DNA of 64,000 bases from Brevibacillus ruminantium (GCF_023746555.1 NZ_CP098755.1:5109001-5173000), one strand, 5' to 3'. Positions 32,537 to 42,555 are shown, counted from the stretch's first letter. Notes: generated from the letters alone by a model not told the origin. Numbers and translations: made by a program.

Positions 32537-33928
32537 TTATTGGACACCCAGGGAGTTTTCGAATTTCACCACCGCCAGATTGTAGTTGCGGATGGCCTCC
32601 AGGTATTGATTTTCTTTGTCGGAGAACTCTTCCTCCGCCTGGATTACTTCCAGCGTGGTTGCCAACCCGTTTTCATAACGCAGATTGGTCAGGCGATAGC
32701 TCTCCGCAGCTGCTTCCTGCGCTTTTTTCCTGAAATCGATGGCGACTTTGGCTGCATTCAGGTTGAGATAGTCTTCTGCTACCTCCATGTTGATCTGGCG
32801 CTTTTGATCCTCAATCGCCAGTTTCGCCTTCTCGACGTTGTTGCGGGCGATCCGGCCCTGGAAGGTAGAGAGCAATTTCCAATCCTCCCAGACTTTCACA
32901 TTCAATTCCGCCAGTTCCAGCTCACCGATTTTTTGCTTCATTTCCACGCGCTGTTCCTGGGCTTTGTCCTGTGCCTTGGTCAACGTCAGGGATGGAGCCG
33001 CAACCTGCTTGTTCTCCTGTGCCAGCTTCCACTTTTTGTTGACGTCTACGCCCAGCATATCGTTAAATTTCATCTCGCTGATTTGCAGGGTATTCTCTGC
33101 TGCAGACAGTGCCGCCTGCGCACCGGCTACACCCATCTCAGCCTGGAGAATATCGGTCTTGGCCTTGGTTCCCACGTCAAAGGCTGCTTTGGCCACCTTC
33201 AGCTGCGTCTGGGCACGGTTCAGGCTTTGCTTTTTCAGATCCAGGTCTGCTTGCGCATGAAGCAGGTTGTAGTACGCTTGCTGCACGCCCAGCTTGATTT
33301 GGCTCTCTGTCACTTTGACAGCCAGGGCGTTCAAGGAACTCGTCAGTTTTGCCTGGGCGGTGCCGACATACTTCTGCTTGGAAGCATCTATCGAGCTGTC
33401 CATCATTTCTTTGTTGATGTCAACTGCGGAATAGTAAGTAAGGGTTTGGTTCAGGTCCGCGTTTTTGGCATCAAGGCGAGCATTCAGTATCTTGGGATTA
33501 GTCTTCATCGCTTGCTCTACTGCCTTCTCCAGATTGATGCTGTCGGATGCAGTCGTTGCGTTGGAGCTGTTGTTAGTATTGGCGTTTGTTGCGCCAGTGT
33601 TGGACGTTGCAGAGGAATCTGTGGATGCAGAAGCATTCGAATCTTTGGCAGCCTCTGTGCTTTCCTTAGCAGCGTCCGTGCTGTCCTTGGAAGCATCCGC
33701 AGTATCTTTCGCATCTGCAGCACCCTTATCTGCTGTATCCGCTTTTTCAGTATCTTTGTTTGCATCCTTGGCTGTTTGCCCGTCTGCTTTGCTATCCTGG
33801 TTTTGTGCAGCCGCTTGAGGGGTATCTGTTGCGTTTGCAGTTGCAACGGCTCCTACGCCGATGGATGCCGCCACTACAGTTGCCATGGTGAGAGCCAGCC
33901 ACTTTTTCGGTGAATATGGAAAGTTCAT
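32537..33928 (-). CDS. TolC/outer-membrane-efflux-like exported protein with low-complexity linker
   Basis: 463 residues, ribosome binding site AAAAAAGGAGTG. A signal peptide or anchor (KKWLALTMATVVAASIGVGA) is followed by about 110 residues made mostly of Asp, Ala, Ser, Thr and Lys. Then comes a helical TolC-like region: NLEKAVEQAMKTNPKILNAR, YYNLLHAQADLDLKKQSLNR, FDVGTKAKTDILQAEMGVAG and YRLTNLRYENGLATTLEVIQ. These are the repeated helical hairpins of the OEP family, which in Gram-negatives form outer-membrane channels. This organism has no outer membrane, but such proteins occur in S-layered Bacillota. It sits directly upstream of the mwp promoter region. The function here is unknown; a wall-associated role is a guess. 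Confidence 0.8.
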   Translation of the reverse strand: MNFPYSPKKWLALTMATVVAASIGVGAVATANATDTPQAAAQNQDSKADGQTAKDANKDTEKADTADKGAADAKDTADASKDSTDAAKESTEAAKDSNASASTDSSATSNTGATNANTNNSSNATTASDSINLEKAVEQAMKTNPKILNARLDAKNADLNQTLTYYSAVDINKEMMDSSIDASKQKYVGTAQAKLTSSLNALAVKVTESQIKLGVQQAYYNLLHAQADLDLKKQSLNRAQTQLKVAKAAFDVGTKAKTDILQAEMGVAGAQAALSAAENTLQISEMKFNDMLGVDVNKKWKLAQENKQVAAPSLTLTKAQDKAQEQRVEMKQKIGELELAELNVKVWEDWKLLSTFQGRIARNNVEKAKLAIEDQKRQINMEVAEDYLNLNAAKVAIDFRKKAQEAAAESYRLTNLRYENGLATTLEVIQAEEEFSDKENQYLEAIRNYNLAVVKFENSLGVQ

Positions 33929-34219
33929 TCTCGTACACTCCTTTTTTCCCTGAAGTTCTTGACTTTTTGACTAGCAGTGAGCTTACAGTTTGTCCATCTA
34001 ACACTATATCACACAACTTAATATTTCGTACACGAAGAATATTCTGTTTCCAAAAATTCCAACCCTATTCACACTTTGCCATCTATATGCCCCCTCCCGT
34101 GTTTTTATCCCTTCATTTTCACTTCATCTATCTTGTGTTACTACGATTCACCCGGCAAAAAATTTCACCATTCGAAAAGCATTTATGAAAATGCTATGCT
34201 ATGTTTGAGGTGAACAAGC

Positions 34220-34876
34220 ATGCTTCAACAGTACAAAACCATTGCCGGCTACGGAGAAGATGAGATTGTCATCGAGCGCTCCCGGTTTATCGGATATGCC
34301 CAGCGTGTCACGACAGAAGAGGAAGCGACCGCTTTTATCGCGATGATCAAAAAGAAGCATTGGGATGCCACCCATAACTGCTCCGCCTTTGTCATCGGCG
34401 AAAATGACCAGATTCAGCGCTCCAGTGATGATGGAGAGCCGAGTGGAACGGCAGGCAAGCCTATCCTGGAATGCATCAAGAAAAATGGCGTCAAGGACAC
34501 AGCGGTTGTCGTCACGCGGTATTTCGGCGGCATCAAGCTGGGTGCCGGCGGTCTTGTCCGCGCGTATACAGCCGGTACCGTCATCGCGCTCAAAGCGGCC
34601 GGTATCGTCGTCCATACGCTTCACCAAAAAATCTCGATCAGTGTGGACTACACCTGGTGGGGCAAGGTGGAAAATGAGCTGCGGATCGGTCAGCAGCGCG
34701 TTGTCGGGACTGACTATACGGATAGGGTAACCGTGCATGTCCTGATCCCCGATGGCGAGCAGGACACTTTTGTCGATCACATGACAGATCAGACCAACGG
34801 CCAGGCGGAGATCACCCTGGGTGAGAAGGAGTACGTGGAAGTACCCGTAGAAGCTGTAGGCAGTGAAGACGTATAA
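34220..34876 (+). CDS. YigZ/IMPACT-family protein
   Basis: 218 residues, ATG after GAGGTGAACAAGC. It contains ERSRFIGYAQRVTTEEEATA, the signature KKKHWDATHNCSAFVIGEND and SSDDGEPSGTAGKPILECIK ... VVVTRYFGGIKLGAGGLVRA, all characteristic of the UPF0029/IMPACT fold. The C-terminal part is the usual ferredoxin-like DUF1949 domain. Family members bind nucleic acid or ribosomes; the bacterial role is poorly defined. It is a single plus-strand gene between minus-strand genes, ending in a bidirectional terminator. Confidence 0.92.
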   Translation: MLQQYKTIAGYGEDEIVIERSRFIGYAQRVTTEEEATAFIAMIKKKHWDATHNCSAFVIGENDQIQRSSDDGEPSGTAGKPILECIKKNGVKDTAVVVTRYFGGIKLGAGGLVRAYTAGTVIALKAAGIVVHTLHQKISISVDYTWWGKVENELRIGQQRVVGTDYTDRVTVHVLIPDGEQDTFVDHMTDQTNGQAEITLGEKEYVEVPVEAVGSEDV

Positions 34877-34951
34877 GACATATAGTAGAAGAAATTCTAC
34901 CGGACGGAATTAAAAACCGAAGATGTTTCGCAGATCACTGCATCAAAAGGA

Positions 34952-34985
34952 AAGCTGAAGAGGTTTTATGCCTCTTCAGCTTTTT
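34952..34985 (+). terminator. Bidirectional Rho-independent terminator
   Basis: AGCTGAAGAGG-TTTTATG-CCTCTTCAGCT followed by TTTTTT on the plus strand and preceded by A-rich sequence, placed between convergent genes. Confidence 0.85.
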
Positions 34986-34999
34986 TGGTTACCCACCAT

Positions 35000-37900
35000 T
35001 TATTTTGGCAGTTTCTTCAGTTGTGTCATGATGCGTACGGTAATCACTGCCATTTCGGCACGAGTCAGCTCACCAGTCGGGTTGAAACGATACGTTGGTT
35101 TCTTCGCCGTCGGATCGTTCGGCTCACCGTTCATGATTTTTGCTTTGGTTACGGCGAGTACCGACGGGGCTGCATAGTAACCGGTCAAATGAGCATCCGT
35201 AAACGATTTGCCCAGTGCCTGCTGTGCAGCATCCGTTGAACCCAGCTTCAGGTTGAGAGCACGCGCAATAATAATGGCTGCCTCTTGACGCGACAGGTAA
35301 TCATCCGGGAAGAAGCGCTTCGCATCTTTTCCTCGAATGATGCCTGCACGCGCAGCCGTTTCAATATACTCATAGTTCCAGTCCCAATGCAGGTACGGAT
35401 CATTGCGATCCACATCCGTAAAGGTTGGCTCTGATGGGACTCGGTTGCTGTTATCTGAATACGGTCCTGCATCAATAGGAAGATCCAGAGCTTTCACGAT
35501 CATGGTTGCAAATTCACCGCGCGTGATTTTCATTTCTGTTCCAAAGGTCGAATTGCTGTAGCTGTTCATAATACCTTTGGAGTACAGTGTTTCAATTGCG
35601 TCGCGGGCAAAATCATGTCTGACTACATCCGGGAAGCTGTTTCGGATCTTCATGACCATGTAATATCCAAAGCCTTTAAATGGTACAGTCACCGTCTTTT
35701 TACCGGTAGCGACGACACCGCCAATGTTTACCCAGCCTTTGTTGCTGCCATCGTGATAAAAGATCGCCAGGGTTGTATTGGCCGCATCGACAATCGAATC
35801 ATTGTACTTGATCGTGAGCGTACCCTGCTTGCTCGGCACCAAATTATCCTTATATCGCTGCCACCACGGCTCCATGTCTACTTCTCGGCCGTCTACAGTC
35901 ACTCTGTCATTAAAATAAGGATCGCGTCCGCCTACTGCTTCCACATCGCCCGCATCAATATAGTACAAGGGGCTCGCGAAGTTGAAATTCGGCGGTGCAG
36001 CAATGATGCTCCTCATCGTGCTGTTCCCGTCTCCCGGCTGAATCGCTCCGGTCGTTCTGTCCGCAATACCGAAGTAGAGCATCACATTCGAATGAATGTC
36101 GCGTTTCGGATCATGCACCTCGTTGCCCTCACGCGGATCAGGAGGATTTAGCAAAACAGTACCGGCTGGGAACTTCAACTCCAGATCTTTACCAAACACA
36201 CTAAAGGAAGTCTTTTTCCCGAGCGTGTCTCTGTATTCTGCACCGGTTACCGTGGATGCAGCATTGAAGATCTGAATCTCGTCGTTGTATTTGTTGCTTC
36301 CTACCTCAACCGTGTACTTTATGGTGTTGAGACCTGCCTTCAAAGGAACCGTTGCCTCAAATACGTAGTACCCGTTCGTAGGAATAGGGCGACCGTGTTT
36401 TTCACTGAATTCAAATTTTGGCGTGTCGGTCTGACTTGCCACCGCTTCGATCTTGCCAAAAGTGACTTTATTTGCGTTCTCGGCAAAAATCTTGATCGGT
36501 ACACTATTTGCATTTACGGTGACGTACTTCGCGTCCTCTGGTTTTACCGGGTCCAGTACAACCCATGCATTTGTGGTTTGCATGATGGTGATTTTTTCAC
36601 GAGTGATCAGCTCGCCTTTTGCTGCAGCGATTTCAAAGGTAGTGCTGCCGCCTTTGTTGAGCATCAGCGGGAACAAGGGCAGACGTTTGTTCAAATCTTC
36701 CGAGCTGAGACCGTTCAATTCATCCAGCAGATCTTGATAATCGTCGCTGTCCATGGCCGCTTCAATCTTGTCACTGGAAGAATTCTCGGATTTATTGAAG
36801 TTCGTTCTTTCAAACAATTTTTTCAGCTTGTTATTGGAGCTTGCTCCTGAACCTTGGGCATCACGCAAAGCGTCCAAGTACTCAGGATCATTGTCCACAA
36901 ACTTCCATTTTGAACTCTCATACTTGAAGACTGCAATTACTTTCCCGTCTTTGCGGACTGTAATCTCATCTGCTGTCTTGCTGTTTACTTTGAACGAGAA
37001 ATTGCTCAGGTACAGCGAGTTTGTGGAATACGCCGTATCTGTGGATTTTTTCTTCAGATCGACGTCGCGACGGTTCTGTTCAACCTGCAGTTTGATGTCT
37101 TCGATCTTCGGAATATCCTTGTTTGTGAATTTGATATTGTACTTGAACTTTACGTTTGGATAATCCGTCAGCTTGATTTCTAAAACACGGATACCCGATT
37201 CTTTATTTTTGTTCAATGCATTTGCCAGATCGTCTTTTTTAATTATGAAATCGCTCTTATTGCTGTCGATATCGAAAGGAACCGGTTTACCATCCAGCTC
37301 AACCTTGATATTGTTGCTGTTCAGACTTGCGTAGTTTTTGACCGACCCTTTCAAAGTAGGCGGGCTATCCAAATCAGTCAGCTCTAACTGATTTTCCAGG
37401 TAAATAGTCTTGTTAGACGACGAAACATAGCTCATCTGCAGATGCGGCACTACGTCCGGAGTGATATTGAAAGAAAGGGTTTCATTTCCGTTCGCATCTG
37501 CATACTTTACTGTCACTTTCGTCTGACGTGCTGGCGGCTTGGTTATCTTGATACGATAGACGTTAGTCGGGTTGCCACTCGCGTCTTCCAGCCTGGAGAT
37601 CGAATAATCCCCTGCTGCGAGCGACTCCGGACTGCCGTAGGTCACCGTGAATTGATTAAAGGGTGATGCGGCTGCAATATTTTTCGTTGCAATGTCAATC
37701 GTGAAAGGAGTAGAGCGTACACTGTACGTTCCTCCTTCAAGCACTTTCTGATTTCCCTCTGAGGACAGCGTGGCTGACACAAATTGAGGGAGACCCGTTT
37801 TCATGTACTTGAATGGATACACATGGTATTTGACACTCACAGTACCTTCCGTAGACTGCCATGCGCCGTCTACATATTTGTTTTCTACGTAAGGGTACGT

Positions 37901-39016
37901 GAGCTTAATGGTATAGGTCTCGCCATTCACATACGCTGAACTCTGCGGAAAACTGCTGGCAAATGCCCATTGTTCAAATTCTCCGTTTTGTCCAATAACG
38001 CGTATCTTGCTCGCGTCTGTTGGACGTGACACCGATGTCGTAGATACTTGATTACCGTCTTTGTCCAAAATTTCAACGGTACCTGCAGCACTGTTCGTAG
38101 TTGTATCCGATGAGTTGCCCGGAACTGCCTTCACGGCAAACGGCACCAGATCGCTCGAACGGTGGATCAGCATTTCGCCGTTAATTGCAAATGCTCCGGT
38201 TTCAAAATTGGCTTCGACAATAGTTGCCTGTGCCGGATTGAGCAGTTTGGTGGAAGCGAGCTTTACGTTGTAAAAAATATCGTTGCTTCCCGGGGTCGTG
38301 TATTCGTTTGTAAACAACACTTCCCGCTCGATCAGGCTTACTTCTTTATTGTTCGACAATCCCTGAATCTCCAATACATTCAAACCGATGGGAAGATTCA
38401 AATCCAGAGCGAATGACCCGCTTCTGTTTACCTCGGACGTAAAGGTCTCGCCTGTCGTTTTATTGTTCACCCGAATCGTGTCCGCATTGGTTGCTTTTCC
38501 CGTCAGGGCTGTATTTCGCTTGACGTAGGCAACTGTAGGCACGTCCGGATCATTGGAAAAGGCAACCTCATTAATCTTCAGGTTACTAAATGCCGGGGTC
38601 GTGTTATAGACCACATAGAATGTAAACAAACTGCGGTTACCCGAACTTCTCAACTCATAGAAATTCATCTCGTTCATCCCTGGTTTCAGGGAAACATTGG
38701 TAAACACAAATTTGGAAATATCCGATTCGATAATCGGTTTCGTCGTGGTCAAATCTTCCGTAACTCCGTTGTTTCGAATGCTGATGCGAAGATTTGCTCC
38801 ATCTACTCCAACGAATGTCCCGCTGATTGTAATTCGATCGTCGTAGTGAACATAGGGATCGTTGCCGCTGGAACCGGTAGAAAAACCATCGAGGCTGATA
38901 CCATTACCTCCAACTGCATACGCTTGATGTACGGTACCGGGCAGGACTCCCGCCAGTACCAGGATGACTGCCATCAATGTAATCAGGGTCTGCCTGATCC
39001 TCCATACTTTCTGCAC
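35000..39016 (-). CDS. Large secreted surface protein with C-terminal SLH domains
   Basis: 1338 residues. The chosen GTG start follows AGAGGTGAAATTC and gives a clear signal peptide (RQTLITLMAVILVLAGVLPG, cleavage near HQAYA); a longer frame begins at 39136. The middle 1000 residues are beta-rich modules of unknown type. The C-terminal about 200 residues carry three SLH motifs: FPDVVRHDFARDAIETLYSK..TRGEFATMIVKAL, DPYLHWDWNYEYIETAARAG..SRQEAAIIIARAL and FTDAHLTGYYAAPSVLAVTK..TRAEMAVITVRIM. These anchor proteins to pyruvylated secondary wall polymer. The gene follows the tagO terminator, so it has its own transcription. A role as surface-associated cell-wall or S-layer accessory protein is likely; enzymatic activity is not apparent. 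Confidence 0.88.
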   Translation of the reverse strand: MQKVWRIRQTLITLMAVILVLAGVLPGTVHQAYAVGGNGISLDGFSTGSSGNDPYVHYDDRITISGTFVGVDGANLRISIRNNGVTEDLTTTKPIIESDISKFVFTNVSLKPGMNEMNFYELRSSGNRSLFTFYVVYNTTPAFSNLKINEVAFSNDPDVPTVAYVKRNTALTGKATNADTIRVNNKTTGETFTSEVNRSGSFALDLNLPIGLNVLEIQGLSNNKEVSLIEREVLFTNEYTTPGSNDIFYNVKLASTKLLNPAQATIVEANFETGAFAINGEMLIHRSSDLVPFAVKAVPGNSSDTTTNSAAGTVEILDKDGNQVSTTSVSRPTDASKIRVIGQNGEFEQWAFASSFPQSSAYVNGETYTIKLTYPYVENKYVDGAWQSTEGTVSVKYHVYPFKYMKTGLPQFVSATLSSEGNQKVLEGGTYSVRSTPFTIDIATKNIAAASPFNQFTVTYGSPESLAAGDYSISRLEDASGNPTNVYRIKITKPPARQTKVTVKYADANGNETLSFNITPDVVPHLQMSYVSSSNKTIYLENQLELTDLDSPPTLKGSVKNYASLNSNNIKVELDGKPVPFDIDSNKSDFIIKKDDLANALNKNKESGIRVLEIKLTDYPNVKFKYNIKFTNKDIPKIEDIKLQVEQNRRDVDLKKKSTDTAYSTNSLYLSNFSFKVNSKTADEITVRKDGKVIAVFKYESSKWKFVDNDPEYLDALRDAQGSGASSNNKLKKLFERTNFNKSENSSSDKIEAAMDSDDYQDLLDELNGLSSEDLNKRLPLFPLMLNKGGSTTFEIAAAKGELITREKITIMQTTNAWVVLDPVKPEDAKYVTVNANSVPIKIFAENANKVTFGKIEAVASQTDTPKFEFSEKHGRPIPTNGYYVFEATVPLKAGLNTIKYTVEVGSNKYNDEIQIFNAASTVTGAEYRDTLGKKTSFSVFGKDLELKFPAGTVLLNPPDPREGNEVHDPKRDIHSNVMLYFGIADRTTGAIQPGDGNSTMRSIIAAPPNFNFASPLYYIDAGDVEAVGGRDPYFNDRVTVDGREVDMEPWWQRYKDNLVPSKQGTLTIKYNDSIVDAANTTLAIFYHDGSNKGWVNIGGVVATGKKTVTVPFKGFGYYMVMKIRNSFPDVVRHDFARDAIETLYSKGIMNSYSNSTFGTEMKITRGEFATMIVKALDLPIDAGPYSDNSNRVPSEPTFTDVDRNDPYLHWDWNYEYIETAARAGIIRGKDAKRFFPDDYLSRQEAAIIIARALNLKLGSTDAAQQALGKSFTDAHLTGYYAAPSVLAVTKAKIMNGEPNDPTAKKPTYRFNPTGELTRAEMAVITVRIMTQLKKLPK

Positions 39017-39151
39017 GAATTTCACCTCTTTACTTTCGGTTAAATGTCCCATCCCGCTCAAAACGATCAGGGCTTGCGATACTTCTCCTTTTCTGTTATC
39101 GGTAAATTCGCCTCTCACCTTAAGGATAATCTGCAAAAAAGTGGTGAAAAA

Positions 39152-39179
39152 AAGCCCCTGCTGAAACCAGCAGAGGCTT
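39152..39179 (-). terminator. Terminator of the tagA-tagO genes
   Basis: Minus strand: AAGCCTCTGCTG-GTTT-CAGCAGGGGCTT followed by TTTTTC. Confidence 0.85.
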
Positions 39180-39201
39180 TGCTTGTCTTATCCACTTATT
39201 C

Positions 39202-40317
39202 CTAATGACTTCGACGCTGCTCCGTATTTTTGATTTTCAACTTCCGATAGGTGTTGATCAACGGGCGGTGACGGCGTCCTACCAGGCCGACCACCTCGGT
39301 TGCCATATGTGTCGCGAACAGCAGCAGCACCATCACGATAATGGTTGTCCATTTCGTCGTCTTGGTCAAAACAATCGCCATCGTTCCAAAGAAGATGCTG
39401 ATGACGTAGATGGTCAGGACTGTAGCGCGATGGGACAGTCCCATGTTCAACAGACAGTGGTGCAAATGGCCTTTGTCCGGACTGGAGATCGGCTTTTTGT
39501 TGACGATCCGGCGGACGATGGCAAAGAATGTATCCCAGAGCGGCACTCCCAGTACGACGATGGGGATGATAAACGAGACGAACAGCGCCTCTTTAAAGCC
39601 CATGATCGAGAGTGCTGCCAGGTTGAATCCCAGAAACAGCGATCCAGTATCCCCCATGAAGATGCGGGCCGGATGAAAGTTAAAGTAGAGAAAGCCGAGA
39701 ATGGCGCCGAGCAGAACGAAGCAATAGATCGCGATCGTGTCGTAATGGGCAGCGCCATGACCCGACATGACCAGCGCCACGATTGCCGTGGTTGCTGTCG
39801 CAATCGCGGAGACCCCGGCAGACAGACCGTCCAGTCCGTCGATCAGGTTGACAGCGTTGGTCACACCGACGATCCAGAAGATCGTGATCGGGACACCCAG
39901 CCAGAGGAGCCAACCGGATGAAAAGTCGATGCTGCCATCATACGGCAGGTTAACCACTCCGATTTTCAGGCCAAACGGAATGACGACAATCGCCGCCGCC
40001 AGAAGCTGTCCCAGCAGTTTCCATTTGGGAGAGAGCTGGTATTTGTCATCCAGCATTCCTACGACCATCACCATCGTTCCACCGATAAAGATGCCGACCA
40101 TTTCTTTCATGTCTGCAAACGGAACAAACAGGAAAAAGGAAACAAAATAACCAAGATAGATCGCCAGACCACCGAGGCGCGGCATGATGCGCGTATGAAC
40201 CTTTCGCTGGTTCGGTGCATCAACCGCTCCGATGGACTCCGCCAGTTTTTTTACATAGGGTGTAGCTATAAACGATACAATCAGCGAAGTCAATAATCCG
40301 AGGATTAAGGTAGACAT
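39202..40317 (-). CDS. tagO: Undecaprenyl-phosphate N-acetylglucosaminyl 1-phosphate transferase (TagO/WecA type)
   Basis: 371 residues with about ten membrane segments, ATG after GGAGAGGAGAACATTCG. Family motifs are present: RKVHTRIMPRLGGLAIYLGY, GMLDDKYQLSPKWKLLGQLL (Asp-Asp), VTNAVNLIDGLDGLSAGVSA and NFHPARIFMGDTGSLFLGFN, plus the His-rich loop SPDKGHLHHCLLNMG. It links GlcNAc-1-phosphate to undecaprenyl phosphate at the cytoplasmic face, the first step of teichoic acid and other wall-polymer synthesis. Directly upstream lies tagA, which catalyses the second step, so both act in making the wall polymer that anchors S-layer proteins. Confidence 0.93.
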   Translation of the reverse strand: MSTLILGLLTSLIVSFIATPYVKKLAESIGAVDAPNQRKVHTRIMPRLGGLAIYLGYFVSFFLFVPFADMKEMVGIFIGGTMVMVVGMLDDKYQLSPKWKLLGQLLAAAIVVIPFGLKIGVVNLPYDGSIDFSSGWLLWLGVPITIFWIVGVTNAVNLIDGLDGLSAGVSAIATATTAIVALVMSGHGAAHYDTIAIYCFVLLGAILGFLYFNFHPARIFMGDTGSLFLGFNLAALSIMGFKEALFVSFIIPIVVLGVPLWDTFFAIVRRIVNKKPISSPDKGHLHHCLLNMGLSHRATVLTIYVISIFFGTMAIVLTKTTKWTTIIVMVLLLFATHMATEVVGLVGRRHRPLINTYRKLKIKNTEQRRSH

Positions 40318-40345
40318 CGAATGTTCTCCTCTCCAAGGGGTACAT

Positions 40346-41092
40346 TCACGGACGGTTTCCCCTTTTTTCCTTCAAGACTGTCCAGACAAACAGCGGAATT
40401 GCCAGCTGTCTTCTCCAGCGCGACGGCTGGGACAGGAGTCGGTACAACCATTCCAGATGCAAGCGCTGCCACAGCTTTGGCGCTCTCTTTACTTTCCCGG
40501 CAATGACGTCCAGACTGCCTCCGACGCCCATCGCGAGCGTCGCATTCAACTGATCGCGATACGCGGCAATCCATTCATCCTGCCTGGGTGCTCCCATCGC
40601 CACGAACAGGAGATGGGGCTGTTTTTCAGCAATTTCTTGCACGATTGCTTGCTCTTCGTCTCGTTGAAAATAACCGTCTCGATACCCGACAAGGCGCGCA
40701 CCCGGGAAGCGCTGGGACAGCTTTTCGGCTGCCAGGCTGATTACTTCTGGCGACGCACCTAATAGATACACGTTCCACTGTTGTTTGTCTGCCTCCGCCA
40801 TCAAGGCTTCCAGCAGCTCAACGCCTGTGACGCGCTCGCGAATTGGCTCACCCGACCATTTGGCCGCGTAGACAATCCCGATTCCGTCCGGAACGACATA
40901 AGCTTGATCGAGAAGCGTTTGGAATCCCGATTGTTTTCTGGCCAGCATCACAATTTCCGGATTGGCCGTCACGACATGGGTCCATTTTCCTTCCCGCACA
41001 CGGTCGACAAGATGCGTCACCGTGTCATCAAAGGCTCGTGTAGCAAACGACACACCTAGTATATTTGCGACCTCTTTGGTCAACGTTTTCAC
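40346..41092 (-). CDS. tagA: N-acetylmannosaminyltransferase (TagA/WecG/CpsF family)
   Basis: 248 residues from a GTG. A TTG three codons further has a better-placed GAAGGTG, and an upstream ATG (41119) has no ribosome binding site. Motifs: THVVTANPEIVMLARKQSGF, VVPDGIGIVYAAKWSG, VYLLGASPEVISLAAEKLSQ, PHLLFVAMGAPRQDEWIAAY and MGVGGSLDVIAGKVKRAPKL. The enzyme adds ManNAc to undecaprenyl-PP-GlcNAc, step two of wall teichoic acid linkage-unit synthesis. It ends 29 bases before the tagO start. Confidence 0.92.
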   Translation of the reverse strand: MKTLTKEVANILGVSFATRAFDDTVTHLVDRVREGKWTHVVTANPEIVMLARKQSGFQTLLDQAYVVPDGIGIVYAAKWSGEPIRERVTGVELLEALMAEADKQQWNVYLLGASPEVISLAAEKLSQRFPGARLVGYRDGYFQRDEEQAIVQEIAEKQPHLLFVAMGAPRQDEWIAAYRDQLNATLAMGVGGSLDVIAGKVKRAPKLWQRLHLEWLYRLLSQPSRWRRQLAIPLFVWTVLKEKRGNRP

Positions 41093-41185
41093 CTTCAGTA
41101 CCTTGTAGACGCATGGCATTTATAAAAAGTTGCACATTAGCCATTCTACCCTAAACGATGGGCGCTTACAAGAAGATACAATTTG

Positions 41186-41638
41186 TCAGCCCTTCTGCGC
41201 GGCCGACAGCGCAAACAGAAGTCCGCCTTCTGCTACCACCTTGTCATTTACCTTGGCCGTCCCATGTCCCTTGCCGATCGAGCCGCGGACACGCGTCAAT
41301 TCGACCTCCAGGGTGAGCGTATCGCCCGGTTTCACCTGATCCTTGAAGCGGAATTCGTCGATTCCTGCGAAAAAAGCCAGCTTCCCTTTGTTTTCCTCCA
41401 TGCTGAGAACGGCTACCGCTCCGACCTGGGCGAGCGCTTCTACGATAAGCACCCCCGGCATGACCGGGTAATCAGGAAAATGGCCCTGGAAAAACGGCTC
41501 GTTCACCGTTACATTTTTCAATCCCACAGCCCGCTTGCCAGACTCCAGCTCGGTAACCTTGTCCACCAGCAAAAACGGATAGCGATGGGGAATAATTGAT
41601 TGAATAGCGCTGACGTCCAAAGGCAGTTGCAACTCCAT
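41186..41638 (-). CDS. fabZ: (3R)-hydroxyacyl-ACP dehydratase FabZ
   Basis: 150 residues from the ATG after GGAGCGGTGTAT; a longer in-frame extension to 41698 is not needed. The hot-dog fold motifs are clear: [16 protein letters not shown] with the catalytic His, and [20 protein letters not shown] with the catalytic Glu. It dehydrates beta-hydroxyacyl-ACP in fatty acid elongation. In Bacillus subtilis the same gene (ywpB) lies near mbl-flhO-flhP, so the position is conserved. Confidence 0.95.
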   Translation of the reverse strand: MELQLPLDVSAIQSIIPHRYPFLLVDKVTELESGKRAVGLKNVTVNEPFFQGHFPDYPVMPGVLIVEALAQVGAVAVLSMEENKGKLAFFAGIDEFRFKDQVKPGDTLTLEVELTRVRGSIGKGHGTAKVNDKVVAEGGLLFALSAAQKG

Positions 41639-41757
41639 ATACACCGCTCCATTTCCATTCTTTATATCCCTCATGCATGCATGAAGAAGAAACTCCAAAC
41701 TGAGAATATAGACAACCCCCTATCTTCCACCTGGAAAGATCGGGGTTAAAATAGAGG

Positions 41758-41793
41758 GGCACTTCCTGCACAAAGCGCGGAAGTGCTCTTTTC
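41758..41793 (-). terminator. Hairpin after the phosphatidyltransferase gene
   Basis: GCACTTCC and GGAAGTGC arms; on the plus strand a TCTTTT follows, on the minus strand only CCCTCTATTTT, so it is a moderate terminator. Confidence 0.5.
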
Positions 41794-41811
41794 ACACATC
41801 CCTTTTTTGTA

Positions 41812-42330
41812 TCAGTACACGCGATTCATCAGACGAAACTTAACCAGGTAAATAGCCGTGGTCACGAAAGAGAACAGGATGACGCTCCATAAAATCATCT
41901 CGCCATACTGGTATCTGAACATCACCATCGGAAACGCGATGTAAAACAAGACCGTCGTTATTTTCCCAAAAGCATTTGCCGGCACCGTCTTTTTCCCGCG
42001 GAGATGAAAAACTGCCGATACGGCAATCATTCCAGCGTCCCGGGCAAAGAAAAAGAGAGTGGCCCAAACACTTATACGCTCTGTCAAAAATAATGAGGCA
42101 ATGACTGCCATCATCATCAGCTTGTCAGCAAGCGGATCCATCATGGTGCCAAACGTTGTCACAAGCTTGTGCTTTCGAGCGATGTATCCGTCTGCAATAT
42201 CAGTCAGACCCGCCACGATCAGGATGCCGAGGGCAATCTCAACGTGGTACGGAAACGGCTGAAAAAACACGTACAAATACAAAGGGATGAGAACGATGCG
42301 AAAAACGGTAAGCGCATTTGGCAGATTCAC
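41812..42330 (-). CDS. CDP-alcohol phosphatidyltransferase (PgsA-like)
   Basis: 172 residues, ATG start. The family signature D-x2-D-G-x2-A-R-x8-G-x3-D-x3-D is complete in TDIADGYIARKH ... FGTMMDPLADK. Five to six membrane segments follow the usual pattern, starting with NLPNALTVFRIVLIPLYLYV. It condenses CDP-diacylglycerol with an alcohol phosphate, probably glycerol 3-phosphate (phosphatidylglycerophosphate synthase). Because it is not at the usual pgsA location, a paralogue with another acceptor cannot be excluded. Confidence 0.85.
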   Translation of the reverse strand: MNLPNALTVFRIVLIPLYLYVFFQPFPYHVEIALGILIVAGLTDIADGYIARKHKLVTTFGTMMDPLADKLMMMAVIASLFLTERISVWATLFFFARDAGMIAVSAVFHLRGKKTVPANAFGKITTVLFYIAFPMVMFRYQYGEMILWSVILFSFVTTAIYLVKFRLMNRVY

Positions 42331-42517
42331 GGATATCCCTCCGGATCAAATCGTCACTCCCTTTAACCACTGTTCCATTATACTCTTTGGACAAAGGGCA
42401 CAACAAGTCCCTGCAAAATCGGGCACACCCGTTTTTCCAAACCACAAGCGATCCAGTCATTTGTACGAAAAACCGTTGGAGGTTTCGAATCCTGCTCGAG
42501 GGGGCGTTTTTTCAAAG

Positions 42518-42551
42518 AAAAAAGCCCCAGACCACCAACGGTTGGGGTTTG
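42518..42551 (-). terminator. Terminator of the mbl-flhO-flhP-epuA group
   Basis: Minus strand: AACCCCA ... TGGGGCTTTTTTC directly after the epuA stop codon. Confidence 0.7.
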
Positions 42552-42555
42552 TCAT

